NCBI RefSeq assembly: GCF_963678975.1
Contig: NC_089279.1
Coordinates: 31,026,660 to 31,090,659 of the forward strand
Reading direction: 5' to 3'
Origin: Dysidea avara
Taxonomy: Eukaryota > Porifera > Demospongiae > Dictyoceratida > Dysideidae
Length of the DNA stretch: 64,000 nucleotides
The position numbers and the translations under genes were made by a program. This document shows, one piece after another, positions 34,305 to 46,228 of the stretch (positions are counted from its first letter, which is position 1; every line of letters begins with the position of its first letter). The notes under the pieces were generated by a model. The model saw only the letters and a list, made by a program, of their open reading frames with translations. It did not search any database and was not told the DNA's origin.

Positions 34305-35310
34305 TCATTGGATTCTTAAAAAGAAACCTCCACAATGCACCATCACAAATTAAAGAACACGTCTACAAACAATTGCTCTTACCATCATTAGAATACTGCT
34401 CAGCCATCTGGGACCCCTATCATCACACTAGTATTAGTCAGGGGCGGATCCAGGAGTTGGCAAGGGGAGGGACACAAGAAGCCAAGTTGTAAGTGAGCCA
34501 GATTCTAATTCAATGTTGCATTTTTGAGGCAACAAATAATCACCTCTTAGTAGTGTTTCACTGTTGATTTTTGCCATTTTTGCCTTTTCAGATGGTTGTG
34601 AAGTCTTAAAAGTTGTTTAAAAGGCTCTGAATGTCTTTAACAAATACAACACGATAATTATTTTTAGAGGCGCTTAGTACGTACGAAGGTGCTTGGTGAC
34701 GATTTCACAGGTAATTTGACTTTGGTTCGCTTTGATTTCAGGTAAATTTGTAACAACTGCTAGTAAAATGTACATATTTTCATGAGTTTCTTGGCCCAAC
34801 AAAGTTTAGTAGTTATTTTAATCAGAAGTATGACTGCCAGTGGCTCCTCCACAAATTTAGGGGGGGGGGGGGGCATTTGCCCCAAATGCCCCATCCTGGA
34901 TCCGCCATTGTTAGTAAACTAGAAATGATTCAACACCGCGCTGCTCGTTTCGTTTTGAACGAACCCTGGCACAGATCTAACCAAAACCATGATAGCATCA
35001 CAGACATGTTAACCAGTCTTGAATGGCCTACACTTCAAAACAGGAGAACAATTGCTAGACTCACCTTCCTATTCAAGATTGTCAGGAACTTACTAGCAAT
35101 ACCTGATCATTGCTTACCGTCACCAACTGCAGTGTCCTCCACCCGTGCTCAACATCCTCTCAAGCTAACTCAATTGCAAACAAGAGTTGATGTATGAAAA
35201 TACTCCTTCCTCTCTCGAACAATTATTCAATGGAACTCTCTTCAAATTCCTAACATCGACACAACAGATCTTGAAACATTTAAGAACGCTGTAAGTATTA
35301 TATAATATGA
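34305..35310 (+). pseudogene. LINE RT C-terminal region split by a MITE
   Basis: Before the break the sequence encodes GFLKRNLHNAP and LEYCSAIWDPYHH. After it come MIQHRAARFVLNEPW, SLEWPTLQNRR and, past a stop at 35197, the final WNSL block. This is the thumb and tail of a CR1-like LINE. The MITE at 34439-34910 interrupts it with a 5-bp duplication. The 3' tail is the TAA run at 35355. Confidence 0.85.
34439..34910. mobile_element. CAGGGGCGGATCC-family MITE in a LINE
   Basis: A 472-bp element with left end CAGGGGCGGATCCAGGAG and right end TCCTGGATCCGCCATTG. It is flanked by ttagt at 34434-34438 and 34911-34915. The insertion splits LINE coding sequence, which confirms the borders. A run of about 17 G lies near its right end. 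Confidence 0.92.
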
Positions 35311-35354
35311 TTGTAATGCTCATTAGCGTGTTTCCCTAGTGGGCTTTGCTAATT

Positions 35355-35464
35355 AACAATAATAATAATAATAATAATAATAATAAGAGAATCTACTCTC
35401 TCCAACCACCTACAACTTAGCCAGTTTGTGCCCCTCCCCTTGCCAGCTCCTAGATCCGCCCATG
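35355..35464. repeat. (TAA)n tail plus MITE end
   Basis: About ten ATA/TAA units close the LINE. They are followed by a reversed, truncated CAGGGGCGGATCC-family end (CCCCTCCCCTTGCCAGCTCC, then GATCCGCCCATG). Confidence 0.75.
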
Positions 35465-35995
35465 CTGCTCGTAATACTTCTCTCAGCAGATGTATTTCTC
35501 GAATCCCTAGAGGTCTGTAAGTGTTGGCTGCAGTGTCCATAATATCTCGCAAATTCGCTCGACAGTTCTTTCCGGCCGATATGGGACTAAATTATGAACA
35601 CAACTGCAAAGAAAATATAGCTTTTACTTACGGGTTGAAAACTGGCTTGAAGTGGCTTGTTCATTTTCGCCACAACCCGTCCACTAATCAAGGCGCCGTC
35701 GCTATAAATCCGAATAAATGTAGAAGATTGACGCGGAACACAAAGATATAACAGGGGCGGATCCAGGAGTAGACATTTCCAACTAAATTAATAACTAACA
35801 TTCCATGCATTCATTGGTATGACAAATATTGTGCTATTTTTCAAGGTCATTTTAGTGCAAACCCCACCTCAATCGGTGGTTCCTATCAAAAGATATAAGC
35901 AAAAGAAGTTGACAGCGTGATGATTCAAGTTTTGTGTACAGCATTTTCAATGCTTTTATGTATATCACATGGCACCAAACACAATATTCAAAGTG
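35465..35995. other. no gene; isolated TIR end
   Basis: At 35753 CAGGGGCGGATCCAGGAG appears with no matching right end nearby, probably a truncated MITE. No coding seen. Confidence 0.4.
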
Positions 35996-36060
35996 TCATA
36001 AATCTAGATAGGAAACTATGTCATAAATCTAGATAGGAAACTATGTCATAAATCATTTTT
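35996..36060. repeat. 25-bp tandem repeat
   Basis: About 2.3 copies of a 25-bp unit containing AATCTAGATAGGAAACTATG. Confidence 0.85.
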
Positions 36061-36819
36061 ACCTACCGTCTTCAGAGCATGTTCTGTTATAGACTGAGGT
36101 TCTTGCAGGGCATCCCACTGCTCTTAGTCCAGAACACAAGTGCCCTGCTCCCATATCCTGACAAAGACATGTTAAGTGAGTTACAAACCCGGTTGCAAAA
36201 CTAATGTAGCACCCATGCTGCAGTGAAAATGAACTGGCTTCTATAGTGCCAAATATTACAAAGGCTCTTGGCAAGGAAGCCACCAAGTACAAAGAGGATG
36301 GAATTCCTTGACCAGAGGCTGCAATGAAAAACAGACACACATTTTTAAACAAGTGTAACTATTTAGCTGAAGAGTCACACACTGTGACCAGGACATACTA
36401 TTAGTAGAAACTTCAATAAAGTGGAGCAGCTGTAATATGTCAAACTTAAGGGCAAGGTGGAAATAGCTATCAATCAAGAAGATATTAAGTGACATCGATA
36501 CACCAAGAGAGCAGAGAGACATCTAACAAGGAGTGACATGATGAGCTAATGAAAGTTAAAACTCAAGCTTAAGGAGTAAACATGCTGATAATTATGATGA
36601 TAAAGATGGTAGTCAATTAAACAGGTTCAGCCCAGGTGATCACACTTTGTCCCAAGCAAAAAAAATTTTCATGATGGTTCACAAACTCTGATATATGGTA
36701 CTGAACTATGTGACTAACTTGTAGCTATACTATACCCTTGTAACTGTGTACATGTATATACCATGTAGATATTATTGTTTACAGTTTTTATCACATGTAG
36801 AAGTTTCATTGGTACTGTA
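36061..36819. other. no gene seen
   Basis: A 97-codon minus-strand frame at 36059-36352 has no recognisable domain. It could be a stray exon; I cannot support it further. Confidence 0.3.
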
Positions 36820-37260
36820 CAAGAAATGTATTTGAAATTTCATTAATACTGTATAGGAGAAATCTGTTGGAAATGTCATAGATATTGTATAAGGGAAATC
36901 TATAGGAAATTTCATAGATATTGTATAGGGGAAATCTATAGGAAATTTCATAGATATTATTATAGGGGAAATCTATAGGAAATTCCATAAATATTGTATA
37001 GAGGAAATGTATTGGAAATTTCATAAATACCTTATAGAAGAAATCTGTAGGAAATTTCATAAATTCTGCATAGGGAAAATCTATTGGAAATTTCATCTGT
37101 CCAGTGCAGGAAATCTGCAGGAAATTGTGCCCTATCATGTAGTAGGAAATGTACAGGAAATTTGCAAATTTCCTGCACATTTCCATCTCCCGGATATGTG
37201 CTGGAAATGTCACCTGTCCTGTAAATTTCCTGCACATATCCTGCCTGCTCCAGGAAATGC
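36820..37260. repeat. 36-bp minisatellite rich in GGAAATTTCAT
   Basis: About eight degenerate units of 35-39 bp based on GGAAATCTATAGGAAATTTC from 36820 to about 37100, then shorter GGAAAT-type repeats to 37260. Near-multiple-of-three spacing leaves the minus strand open as a 160-codon frame of FPIDFPY/EISYRF repeats. I read that as an artefact of the array. A perfect 22-bp palindrome at 37154-37175 is centred on GAAATTTGCAAATTTC. Confidence 0.85.
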
Positions 37261-37678
37261 CACATTTTTCCTGTGTGTGTAGATGCATTACCCGTCTGCT
37301 GGTTCCCCTATGCTGGATCTCCTTGGCTTATGCGAGACAACAAGCATGTGGTTGCGGCATGCCAAGTCTTGTAACTAACTATAAGAGCTTAATAGTATCC
37401 CACAGTCTACCTACCTGCATTAGCGTACATACATGACTGTCAGCTGCGGAGCTGAACAAACTGCTGTATTTGTGACTCAGACATAAGATATACTTACTGC
37501 CACAATAGCATCTAAATGGCAAGCTGAAAGTGCATGCCTACCACAGCCACATTATCTCCATGACATCATCCTGGGATGGATGGTCCTGTTGTAGCTCAGT
37601 GGAGATTGTTGATAATGTTGTAGTAATATCTAGCTACTCCCATACTTGATAAGTTCCTGTACTACACCCTGTAGCTTT

Positions 37679-37845
37679 ATTATCAACTCAATACAACTCT
37701 TCCACTAAGCTTTAATACCAACTCAATAAAACTCTTCCACTAAGCTTTAATATCAACTCAATAAAATTCTTCCGCTAAGCTTTAATATCAACTCAATAAA
37801 ATTCTTCCACTAAGCTTTAAAATCAACTCAATAAAACCTTTCCAG
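37679..37845. repeat. 35-bp tandem repeat
   Basis: Four and a half units at exactly 35-bp spacing (TAAGCTTTAA at 37706, 37741, 37776 and 37811), each followed by ATCAACTCAATAAAA. Confidence 0.9.
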
Positions 37846-38128
37846 CACTGCAAACAATTGCTGATACTGCTGCTCTTTAGCTGCCACTGCTGCCCTGCTA
37901 TAGCATAGAATGATCTAGAACACAGGCAGGTTGCTACATATGGTACCATTTCAAACCTGTTGTTGATACCTTCTAACATATTCCACAATGCATAGTGATC
38001 AAGCTAACCCTTTTGTTAGTTGTTTACTGATACCTAGCCTGCATAGTGCTCAACCTTAGTCTCATAGACAAATGTTGCTATGGCCACCTTCAAGTTAACA
38101 CTGTTTAACCTTTGATTAAACTTGTATT
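37831..38128 (+). repeat. dispersed 290-bp repeat, copy 1
   Basis: Matches 61190-61482 in reverse complement across its length (CAGCAGTGGCAGCTAAAGAG on the other copy). It is non-coding. No inverted ends were seen, so the element type is unknown. Confidence 0.8.
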
Positions 38129-39009
38129 AATCTGCAGATATAAACTGAGGTATACAGAACTAGTCCTCATTCCCACAATCAAATCGGTGGAGATGTGAGG
38201 ATTTTTCTTATGCAATCAGAATGAGTTTCTCGGCAGTCATGCAGGATATATTTGGCGTGCCTTCATGAATCCAAGTGAGTTTCTTAAATCTCTCCACGAT
38301 GAACTCAGGGTCAAAGTTGACCCTGACACTGTAAATACAGTGGTTGTCACAACACACTAGCACAGGCATGATATTATTGTCCAAACTGGCACATCCTTAT
38401 AAGAGTAGTATGCACACCACAATGGTCACACTAATAATAGTGTGATCATACATGTGTAGCTGAAAAAAAAACACTTGTGCTTTCAGGAGTGGATGAGTAG
38501 CATGTGACAGCTTTATTATCAAAGTCAACACCATAACGTTATTGTGAAATCTATAGTTTCGCAATTGGTGTTACGTTCCTGGAATGTTAAAAATCTACAA
38601 ACAGTACACAACACTATTAGTCAGTCAGAAACTGACTGCTTTCAAATCTATATTTAAACATTGTTTTCAAGATGCATATAAAATCTATATCACCAAGCCT
38701 GGAGTTTGAAAGTGGGTTTTAATTACTCAACTAAGGTTTACATGTTCTACCCTAAGACATGTTCTGGCCCCAACTGATCATCAGTGCACAAATGTTCATT
38801 TCTGTGCACATTGTTTTCATCTTTCTACTGTTGTCTGGTTTCTGATGACATCTTTGAATGTGTTTTATCTAATGGAATTTCAAAGAGCTAATGGAAATTA
38901 ATTTTGTTGATACTAACATACCAGCTTTGTGCATCAATTTGAACTGTCTATGCAATGGCTTAGCACAAAATGAGTTTATAGTTATATTTATAACACATAA
39001 ATTCAATTA
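38129..39009. other. no gene seen
   Basis: AT-rich sequence without a recognisable frame or repeat. Confidence 0.4.
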
Positions 39010-39013
39010 AATT

Positions 39014-39641
39014 GTGACTGAATTTGACAAAACCCGGCTTCGACGCACAAAACATCGTTAGGAGATATGGCGATTTTAAGTAATCATTGTGTAATAACTT
39101 CCCAGTGCCTACAGCTGTGCAAACAAAATTTGCACCAAGTATGCATCTATTTACTAGCTATCACTGAGTGGGTGTATACATTTCTGATACCCAAAATTAG
39201 CCCTGTTTTGGGCAGCTTTTCTCGAGTGGGTAATAACATCACAGGTGATAGTAATAGCGTGGGAGGGTGGGGGTGGATGGTGGTCTTAATATACGGGTAT
39301 AAAATGGAGTAAGAAGACGATTGGAATCCAGAGGCCAAGTTTGGGCTCTCCATGGCCCTCAAATCACTCCAAATTGACCGAGAACACTATTGGTGAGCTC
39401 TCTGTGAAGTCCCAGCTCACTACACACCATTATCACAAAGCCATGGCCATTCAATGGCGCCAATCTCCCACTCGTGGCTTTGACAGGGTCGGAAGAAAGC
39501 TGCCACAGAAACCAGACTTGCCAGTCCTGAAGGAAGTACAGTGTGGAATGTGATAGTGTATTAGGCCAGCAATCCATTTCTGGTAAAAACGTAAGTTTGA
39601 TTTTGTGTGCGTGGAAGCCTTGTTATGTGAAATCCGGTCAC
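39014..39641. mobile_element. GTGAC-ended MITE with AATT flanks
   Basis: A 628-bp element with ends GTGACTGAATTTGACAAAAC and, reverse-complemented, GTGACCGGATTTCACATAAC. CGGCTTCGACGCAC / AGGCTTCCACGCAC follows inside. It is flanked by aatt at 39010-39013 and 39642-39645, as for 6487-7131. Internal frames show no transposase. Confidence 0.85.
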
Positions 39642-39959
39642 AATTGATGATTTGCTATCCATCCACTACCTTTAAATGATAAAGGATGCCACAGAATGCC
39701 TAACACTAGAATCATCTATAATAGCAGAAAATGGTTTTTCATTTACCAATCTTGGTTGGTGTCATGTGCAGCAATATACAGTCACATTGCTTGTCTTGTG
39801 TGCTTTACACACCATATCCTGAAAGTGTGCCTGCACCCTATGGTCATGCTGCTGGTTAAGTGTGCTATGACCACCTCAGTTTTAACAGTGAAGTTTCTAT
39901 GATGTAAATTTACAAATGTTTGTTTTTTATTTATCATTTTTACCAGTTAGCCAACATTC

Positions 39960-40380
39960 TGTGTTTCCCATCTTGTGCCAAGACATATTTGCATGTGGGC
40001 AGGTGATCTATTCCCACTGTTCCATTATAAGCTTTTCAAGCCATTATTTCCTGCATCATCACAACCATAGCTAACTTCAATAAAGTTTTCTTAAGTTTGT
40101 GCTTAAGTTTACAGGAAAACAGTGCTGGCTTTATAGTATACTGCTTATTCAAGCTTGTGCTTAAGTTTACAGGAAAAAATTCAAAGTTAAAGTAGTGCTG
40201 ACTTTATAGTACACTGACATATGAGGTGACACCCTTAGAAATCAATTTTACTAAACTTGTATGGCTATGCAGGAAAAACTGGAAATAATGGAAGAATACA
40301 GAATAATGGAATAGTTTAATGATGACAGTGCACAGATCCAGGTGGTGGACAGGAAACTGACGATTTATTTGGAGTGGCCT
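39960..40380. mobile_element. GGCCACTCC element, left end lost
   Basis: The right end ATTTATTTGGAGTGGCCT at 40363-40380, and the interior (TGTTTCCCATC, GGAAGAATACAGAATAATGG), match 62166-63000. The left terminus was not found. Confidence 0.65.
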
Positions 40381-40992
40381 AGATGGTGAACACAGAATGC
40401 AAAGCCTGTACAAGGTATTTAACCAGTAGCAGAAATTGTTATGCTACCTGCATGCAGACAGATATCTTGTAGATGGACTTTATTTATGTTGAGCGTTTGT
40501 ATAGTAATGACGTATGTGCCATGGCTTGCACAACAAATTCTGTTAGCTGCATGTCATCCAAAATAAATTCTCCACTTCCATCTACCAGCCAGATTGTATA
40601 CCATGTAGGCTCACTAAAATTGGCGCTTGTAAATGTGTGTCAGTGTGCCAATAAGCCATAGAACAAGCAGGCATAATTTGTCGCTGTGTTATTCCTGAAA
40701 GATAAATGCCAATAAAAGTAAAAAAATGGGGGGATGGACAGACAGCCTGCCCTCTAACGTGTAAATATTCTTGGGTTGGAGTGACCAGTTGATGTCACAA
40801 TTATCATCTTGCAATTGGTACACATATAAAGCACAAAATTTTTATGTATCCATATACAGTGCAAGTTGGTTTCAGTCATACTTATTTTAGTGTGGAGGTT
40901 GACAGATAGCTATGTGCTACTTCTCATCAGCATTCAGCGAAGGTGGCTTTCACTGCTATGATTAGATAAGGATCTTAATTAAGGCAATAACT
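40381..40992. other. no gene seen
   Basis: Only short open frames with no recognisable domain. Confidence 0.35.
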
Positions 40993-41241
40993 GTGACTGG
41001 GGCTGCGAAAACAGGGCATGTGGGCACAAACTACATCCCATCACTCTACAAGTCATATCTCAGTACTGGAAAAGTATATTTCCATTCTGTAACTTGCATC
41101 ATGATGCCAATTACATTTTTACTAAGAGCTGAAAATTGCAATGCCATAGCATAATGTTACAAAAAGTTATGAGTGATGAATGTGTGAAAAAGTAGGCAAA
41201 AATCATGTGCCCACATGCCCTATTATTGCAGGCCCGGTCAC
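40993..41241. mobile_element. short GTGAC-ended MITE
   Basis: A 249-bp element with inverted ends of about 37 bp (GTGACTGGGGCTGCGAAAAC against GTGACCGGGCCTGCAATAAT, then AGGGCATGTGGGCAC on both). Flanks aact and aatt differ at one base. Confidence 0.8.
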
Positions 41242-42694
41242 AATTATGTCAGTAGAGCATCGTGTCGTTTAGCACTTAGTAACTTGTGACTGTGCAAATC
41301 TTTACGTACATACAGGTCCCTTAGGTAGCGATGGTACATATTCACGTCAACATTTCAAAGCAGATTTTTAATATAAATATAATATCACTTTTGTATCCAA
41401 CACAAAACTACACAGATAACTAGCTGTGTATGTAATCTCTTCCTTCACTCCTGTATCATTTATCTTATCAAGATTGATAATTATACAAATGTGTGTACGG
41501 AGGTTTGATTGGATGTACCATGTTTGTACATGGGAAGTGTGTGTTATGGGAAAATGTCAAAGTATTATGCATGGTAAAGCTTAATATGCAAACCTCATTT
41601 GATATCCAGATACTATTTTGCTTTAGCAGATTTTCGTGGTTTTAAACAATGCAAAATGTATCTCTATACAAATATGTAGCTATGAAATGTAAGAGTGGTG
41701 TTACGTATATTACTACATACAGTAGTAACATCCTTAGTATGATGATGACAGGCTAAAAGTAGAATATTTCCTATATAGAACATTTGCATTTTAGCTATGT
41801 TTGATACCAGGTAATGTATAGCTTGTTATAAGTATTTTTTCTGTGTTTGAGTTGTGGTTGATGATTGTTGTGCTTCTTGGCTGTTAGATCCTGTAGTAGT
41901 TTTTATGCATTATTTGTTGTGTAGCATAGGAACACATCATCACAAGTGGAGCCAACATTGCACCCCAAGCTCATAGGCTGATGAATATTCAGATGTACAA
42001 CATAGTATGAAAATGTGTTTCTCAGCTCAAAATTTCATGATTTGTCCTCACCTTTTTGAAACCTTGCCAGTGCACTGGTAACCCATTTCCCTGGAGAGTT
42101 GTATAGTGTTTTAAATACAGTAGTACGTCCCTTAGCAATCTTAGGACGCAAAGGAAAAGACCTCCATAATCAGTCTAGCTCATTACAATTATACCTCTGA
42201 AAAAGAAAAACATCTATGTTATAGCAGTGGCGTACCTACACCCGGGCCTACCCGGGCCAATTTTTTTTTGGGCCCACTTCTGACTTAGAAAATTTTTCTC
42301 ATTTGGTAAACTTACCGTTTTTGTTTGTTTTACGTAAAGTCACATTACTCAGGGGCCGGGATTGGTGAATCTCAGGGACAAAACCCTTGAATCAACCCAG
42401 CTGGCATGGGTTCCTGGGGGTTCTTCTTCTCAAGTGATGTAGCGAAGTCAAGGAGCGAATTATACAGGCAGCTAGTTTTACTAGGTGAAGATTTCGTTTG
42501 CCATCTCGTAACACTCGAGATGACTGAAACAGATTTGCCATTGGCTGAACTTGCTGGGAGTGGAGGAAATGAAGGCTATAAGAACATGAAATAGTGAACA
42601 CCGAATATATCCGGCTATATGGTATGATAGTGTAAACTGCAATTGTTGGTTAGTTGGATTTCCTGAGACTACACGAGTAGCTATCTTCATTTGA
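41242..42694. other. no gene; CAGTGGCGTA end at 42225
   Basis: Mostly featureless. CAGTGGCGTACCTACACCCG at 42225 resembles the left end of a TIR element. The following stretch (GGGCCCACTTCTGACTTAG) is repeated at 47883-47965 beyond the LTR element. The two may be parts of one element split by the retrotransposon, or two copies; the right terminus was not found. Confidence 0.45.
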
Positions 42695-42837
42695 TGTTAC
42701 GATCACGACTGATTCATCATAACAATGTTAAACACATATACTACAGTCATACAATGTAGATACATCATCAATCATTACGTAATCAGTCATACATCATTGC
42801 TATAATACATCATCATAGAATACATCATTATGTTACA
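42695..42837 (-). repeat. 3' LTR
   Basis: 143 bp, ends TGTTAC and GTTACA. It is the downstream LTR for the minus-strand element and differs from the other LTR at two bases. Confidence 0.95.
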
Positions 42838-42849
42838 CCCTCCTTTCCA
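42838..42849 (-). promoter_or_regulatory. polypurine tract
   Basis: On the minus strand GGAAAGGAGGG lies directly before the 3' LTR, the expected place for the plus-strand primer. Confidence 0.75.
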
Positions 42850-43271
42850 GATATACAAAACTAAATAACTAACAGGTGTATACAACCAAAACCTATACAA
42901 TCAACTTTAAAATCAAAACTACAACTAAGTCAAAATAAACACAACAACTTACTCTACATGTATGCATAAAGTCAGTCAGTAGCAGTCATCACAAAATCTA
43001 GCAGGAGGTCGTACTATTCGGCCACTTCTTGTACGTTTCTCATTACATGTTGGAACTCTAGCTAGTGGTTGTCTGGATGTGGCATCTGATTATTGACTGC
43101 TGGGGCTGAGTCTTAAATAGTAAATGAGTCATCCAGATTGGTAGTTACATCTGGGGGATTCTCAATAGTTTTCTTTAAGTGTCGCCTGTTACGTCTCAGC
43201 AATGTTCCATCAGCAGTCTTGATATTGTACGACCTGGGAGCAGGATGGTGACTGAGTACCACGGCAGGCTC

Positions 43272-45146
43272 TCATGATTGTTTGCCTTGGTACCGAACTA
43301 CATCATCAGGCTGCAATGTAGGTAAGTTCTTGGCTGTCTTATCGTAGTGCTTCTTCTGGGTGTTTTGTCTAAGTTTAAGATTGCTCTTAGTATTTGCACT
43401 AACATGTGGCTGTAGCATCGGAACAGTCATTGGAAGAGTTGAACGCAGCCTTCGACTCATTAGTAACTGTGTGGGGGATTCTTGCAGTCCAGTAATTGGA
43501 ATGTTTCTGAATTCTAGCAAGGCTAATTGTTCATCTTTCATCCCCTCTTTAGCCTTTTTCAGTAATGTCTTTATGGTTTGGACATTTCTTTCTGCAAGAC
43601 CATTTGACTGTGCATAGCTGGGACTGGAGGTGACAACTGAAAAATCCCATTCTTTCACAAATTGCCTGAATGCTTTGCTGTTAAATGGCATGTTATCAGC
43701 TACAAGAGTGTTGGGAATGCCATGTCGGGAGAATATCTGCTTCATCTTGTTTATGGTTGCTTCAGCTGTCTTACTGTTCATACGAACTACTTCTGGATAT
43801 TTTGAGAAATAGTCAACAACTAACAGATAATCGTTTCCGGCAAAAGAGAAATAATCAGCACCAAGTTTCTCCCATGGACGATTCGGAATGTCATGTGGTA
43901 TCATTGGCTCTTTCTGGTTTCCCTTGCCGTACTTGTTGCATACTGGGCATTTCCTCACTTCATTCTCAGTGGCTTCATACATTGCAGGCCAGTACACACA
44001 TACTCTAGCTCTAGCTTTGCATTTCTCTATGCCCATGTGTCCCTCATGGATACACTTCAAGATTTCTTGCCTCATGGTAGATGGTATCACAATTCGGTTG
44101 TTCATGAAAATGAGGTTTTCAGCACAGCATAGATTGTGCCTAATTTTCCAGTACTCACGAAGTGATATGGGTACACTAGAAACATCCTCTGGCCATCCAC
44201 TTCTCATTAGTGCCAGTAACTGCTGTAGCTGGTGGTCTGTAGCTGTTGCTACCTGGAGTTGGGACCTTTTCTCTTCAGATACAGGAAGATTCTCTATCAT
44301 GGCATGTATTGCAAACTCTAAGTCTTTGCTCTGAGTTGAGTCATCAAGGTTGGTTAGATATGCTCGTGACAGTGTGTCTGCTATATGCAGGTCTTTTCCT
44401 TTTACATACCTGATAGATAGGTCATAATTTTGGAGTTTAAGTAGCATTCTCTGAAGTCTTGGTGAAACTTTGTACAGTGGTTTGTGTACAATGGATTCTA
44501 GTGGTTTGTGGTCACTCTGTACTTTGGTTTCGAAGCCATAAATGTATTGGTGGAATTTCTGACAAGCGAATACTATGGCCAACAGTTCCTTTTCAATTTG
44601 AGCATAGTTACACTCTGCAGGATTAAGGCTTCTGGAGGCATAAGCAATAGGTTTGCCTTTCTGTAGTAAACATGCTCCAAGGCCATGTTGACTTGCATCA
44701 GCTTGTATGGTGCTGGTGACGGTTGGATTGAAATAGCTTAATACAGGAGCTGTGGAGAGGACTTCTTTGATGTTTGTGAGGGCTTTTGCTTGCTCTGGAC
44801 CCCAGGTGAAAAGTATGTCAGATTTAAGCAAGCTTCTTAGGGGTGCTGTGATGGTGGAAACATTTGGGATGTGAGCTGCTAAGAAGTTGATCATACCTAG
44901 TAGGCGTCTGATACCTGCTTTATCAGTGGGACTAGCCATCTCGACAATTGCACTGACTTTCATTGGGTCTGGTTTAATCCCTTCTGGGGTGACCATTGTT
45001 CCTAGGTATCTAACTTCACTCGCACGTAATTGAAGTTTGTCAAAGTTAAATTTGATTTTTTTCTCTTTGGCTCTCTCAAGGACTTGTTTGAGAATTTGGT
45101 CATGCTCTTCAATATTCACAGCTGCTATGATTATGTCATCAGCCAC
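43272..45146 (-). pseudogene. gypsy pol: RT end, RNase H, integrase
   Basis: 624 codons. The frame opens at the ADD of the RT catalytic box (residues 2-4). RNase H has D150, E185, D212 (SDHKPL) and D257 (IADTLSR). The integrase has an HHCC finger (H367, H370, C400, C403) and the acidic triad D431, D484 and E519; the usual DNG after the second Asp is DNM. The stop at 43272 comes before the expected C-terminal tail. Related coding continues in another frame to about 43000. Confidence 0.93.
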
Positions 45147-45889
45147 AATATGGATTCCATTGATGCCTGAGAAGGCTTCTTCATTCTTTTTTGAAACACT
45201 TCACTGGCTGATTTAATACCAAAGGGCATTCTAGTGAATCTGTACCTGCCAAATGGTGTGTTGAAGGTGCATAGCAGTGAGCTTTTCTCATCTAATTGCA
45301 CTTGCCAATAGCCATCTTTTAGGTCTAGGGTTGAGAAAACAGTTTTGCCTGCAAACTCACTAGCAATCTCTTGCATTGTTGGGATCTTGTAATGCTCACG
45401 CTTTATTGCTTTGTTCAGGTCTCTTGGGTCAAGGTAAAGTCTTAATGAGCCATTCTTCTTTTCTACTATGACCAGGTTGTTGACCCAGTCTGTTGGTTGG
45501 TCAACCTTTACCAAAACACCTGACTTCACATTTTTGTCTAGGGCATGATGCAACCTTTGCTTTAGTGAGTGTGGGACTCGCCTAGGTGGGTTGACAACGG
45601 GTGTGCAATTAGCTACCATGGTGATGTGGTACCTCCCAAGGTTGCCAAGTCCTCTAAAACAGCTAGGATAATTGTCTCTGATGGCATCCTTAGACAGCAA
45701 CTCAGATTGCAGGGCATTCACTCTCTTGACTAAGCCAAGTTGTACACAATCAGTTAGACCCAGTATTGCTTGTGCATTTACTGGTGCAACATAAAACTTA
45801 ACGTCACACACCTTACTGTTACCAGTACAGGTAAGTTTGCATGTACCAGTAGGTTTAATGGAAGTACCACCATAGGCACTCAGCTTCAT
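45131..45889 (-). pseudogene. gypsy pol: N-terminal RT
   Basis: 252 codons. After a protease/RT connecting stretch, the RT has LYLDPRDLNKAI, the first catalytic Asp in STLDLKDGYW (D189) and FTRMPFGIKSA. The frame ends a few codons before the catalytic box, which is encoded in the frame at 43272-45146; a small indel near 45140 separates them. Upstream, protease coding continues past 45889 but is broken by the insertion at 45976-46228. Confidence 0.92.
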
Positions 45890-45975
45890 GCTTGTGGTTT
45901 TGAGTGGGGGTTTTATTTGTAACTTATCTTCTGGGCCATTTTCACTTCAAACTTTGATGACAATAATTATTGTAC

Positions 45976-46228
45976 TTATCATGTTGTATGTCCTTGTCAT
46001 AGGTGTAGTTCCACCCCAATTACCCCTTTGTTAATTAATTAGTTTACTTGTAATTTTTAGTTGCTCCCTTGTAATCTTAACTTATAATTGGGTGCTGATA
46101 GCTCTTATCAGCACACCAGCTGCTGTATTTTATAGTCTAGTTTAGTTTTATACCAACCCCCCAGTTTGTATCCATGTCTTTCAGCAGCAAAATCACAATA
46201 ATTACAAAAAAATAATTAATTATTGTAC
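45976..46228. mobile_element. insertion with 11-bp direct repeats in protease
   Basis: 253 bp with no counterpart in a gypsy protease, flanked by AATTATTGTAC at 45965-45975 and 46218-46228. Duplications of this length suit LINE-dependent insertion (SINE-like). I see no tRNA-like promoter boxes and no long inverted ends. Protease coding stops at its right edge (46216). Confidence 0.65.

Noticed and set aside
36806-37288. 160-codon minus-strand frame
   Set aside because: Low-complexity peptide from a 36-bp minisatellite with variable unit length; no start context or domain.
43360-44334. Several plus-strand frames of 60-148 codons
   Set aside because: They are antisense to the integrase and RNase H coding of the gypsy element.
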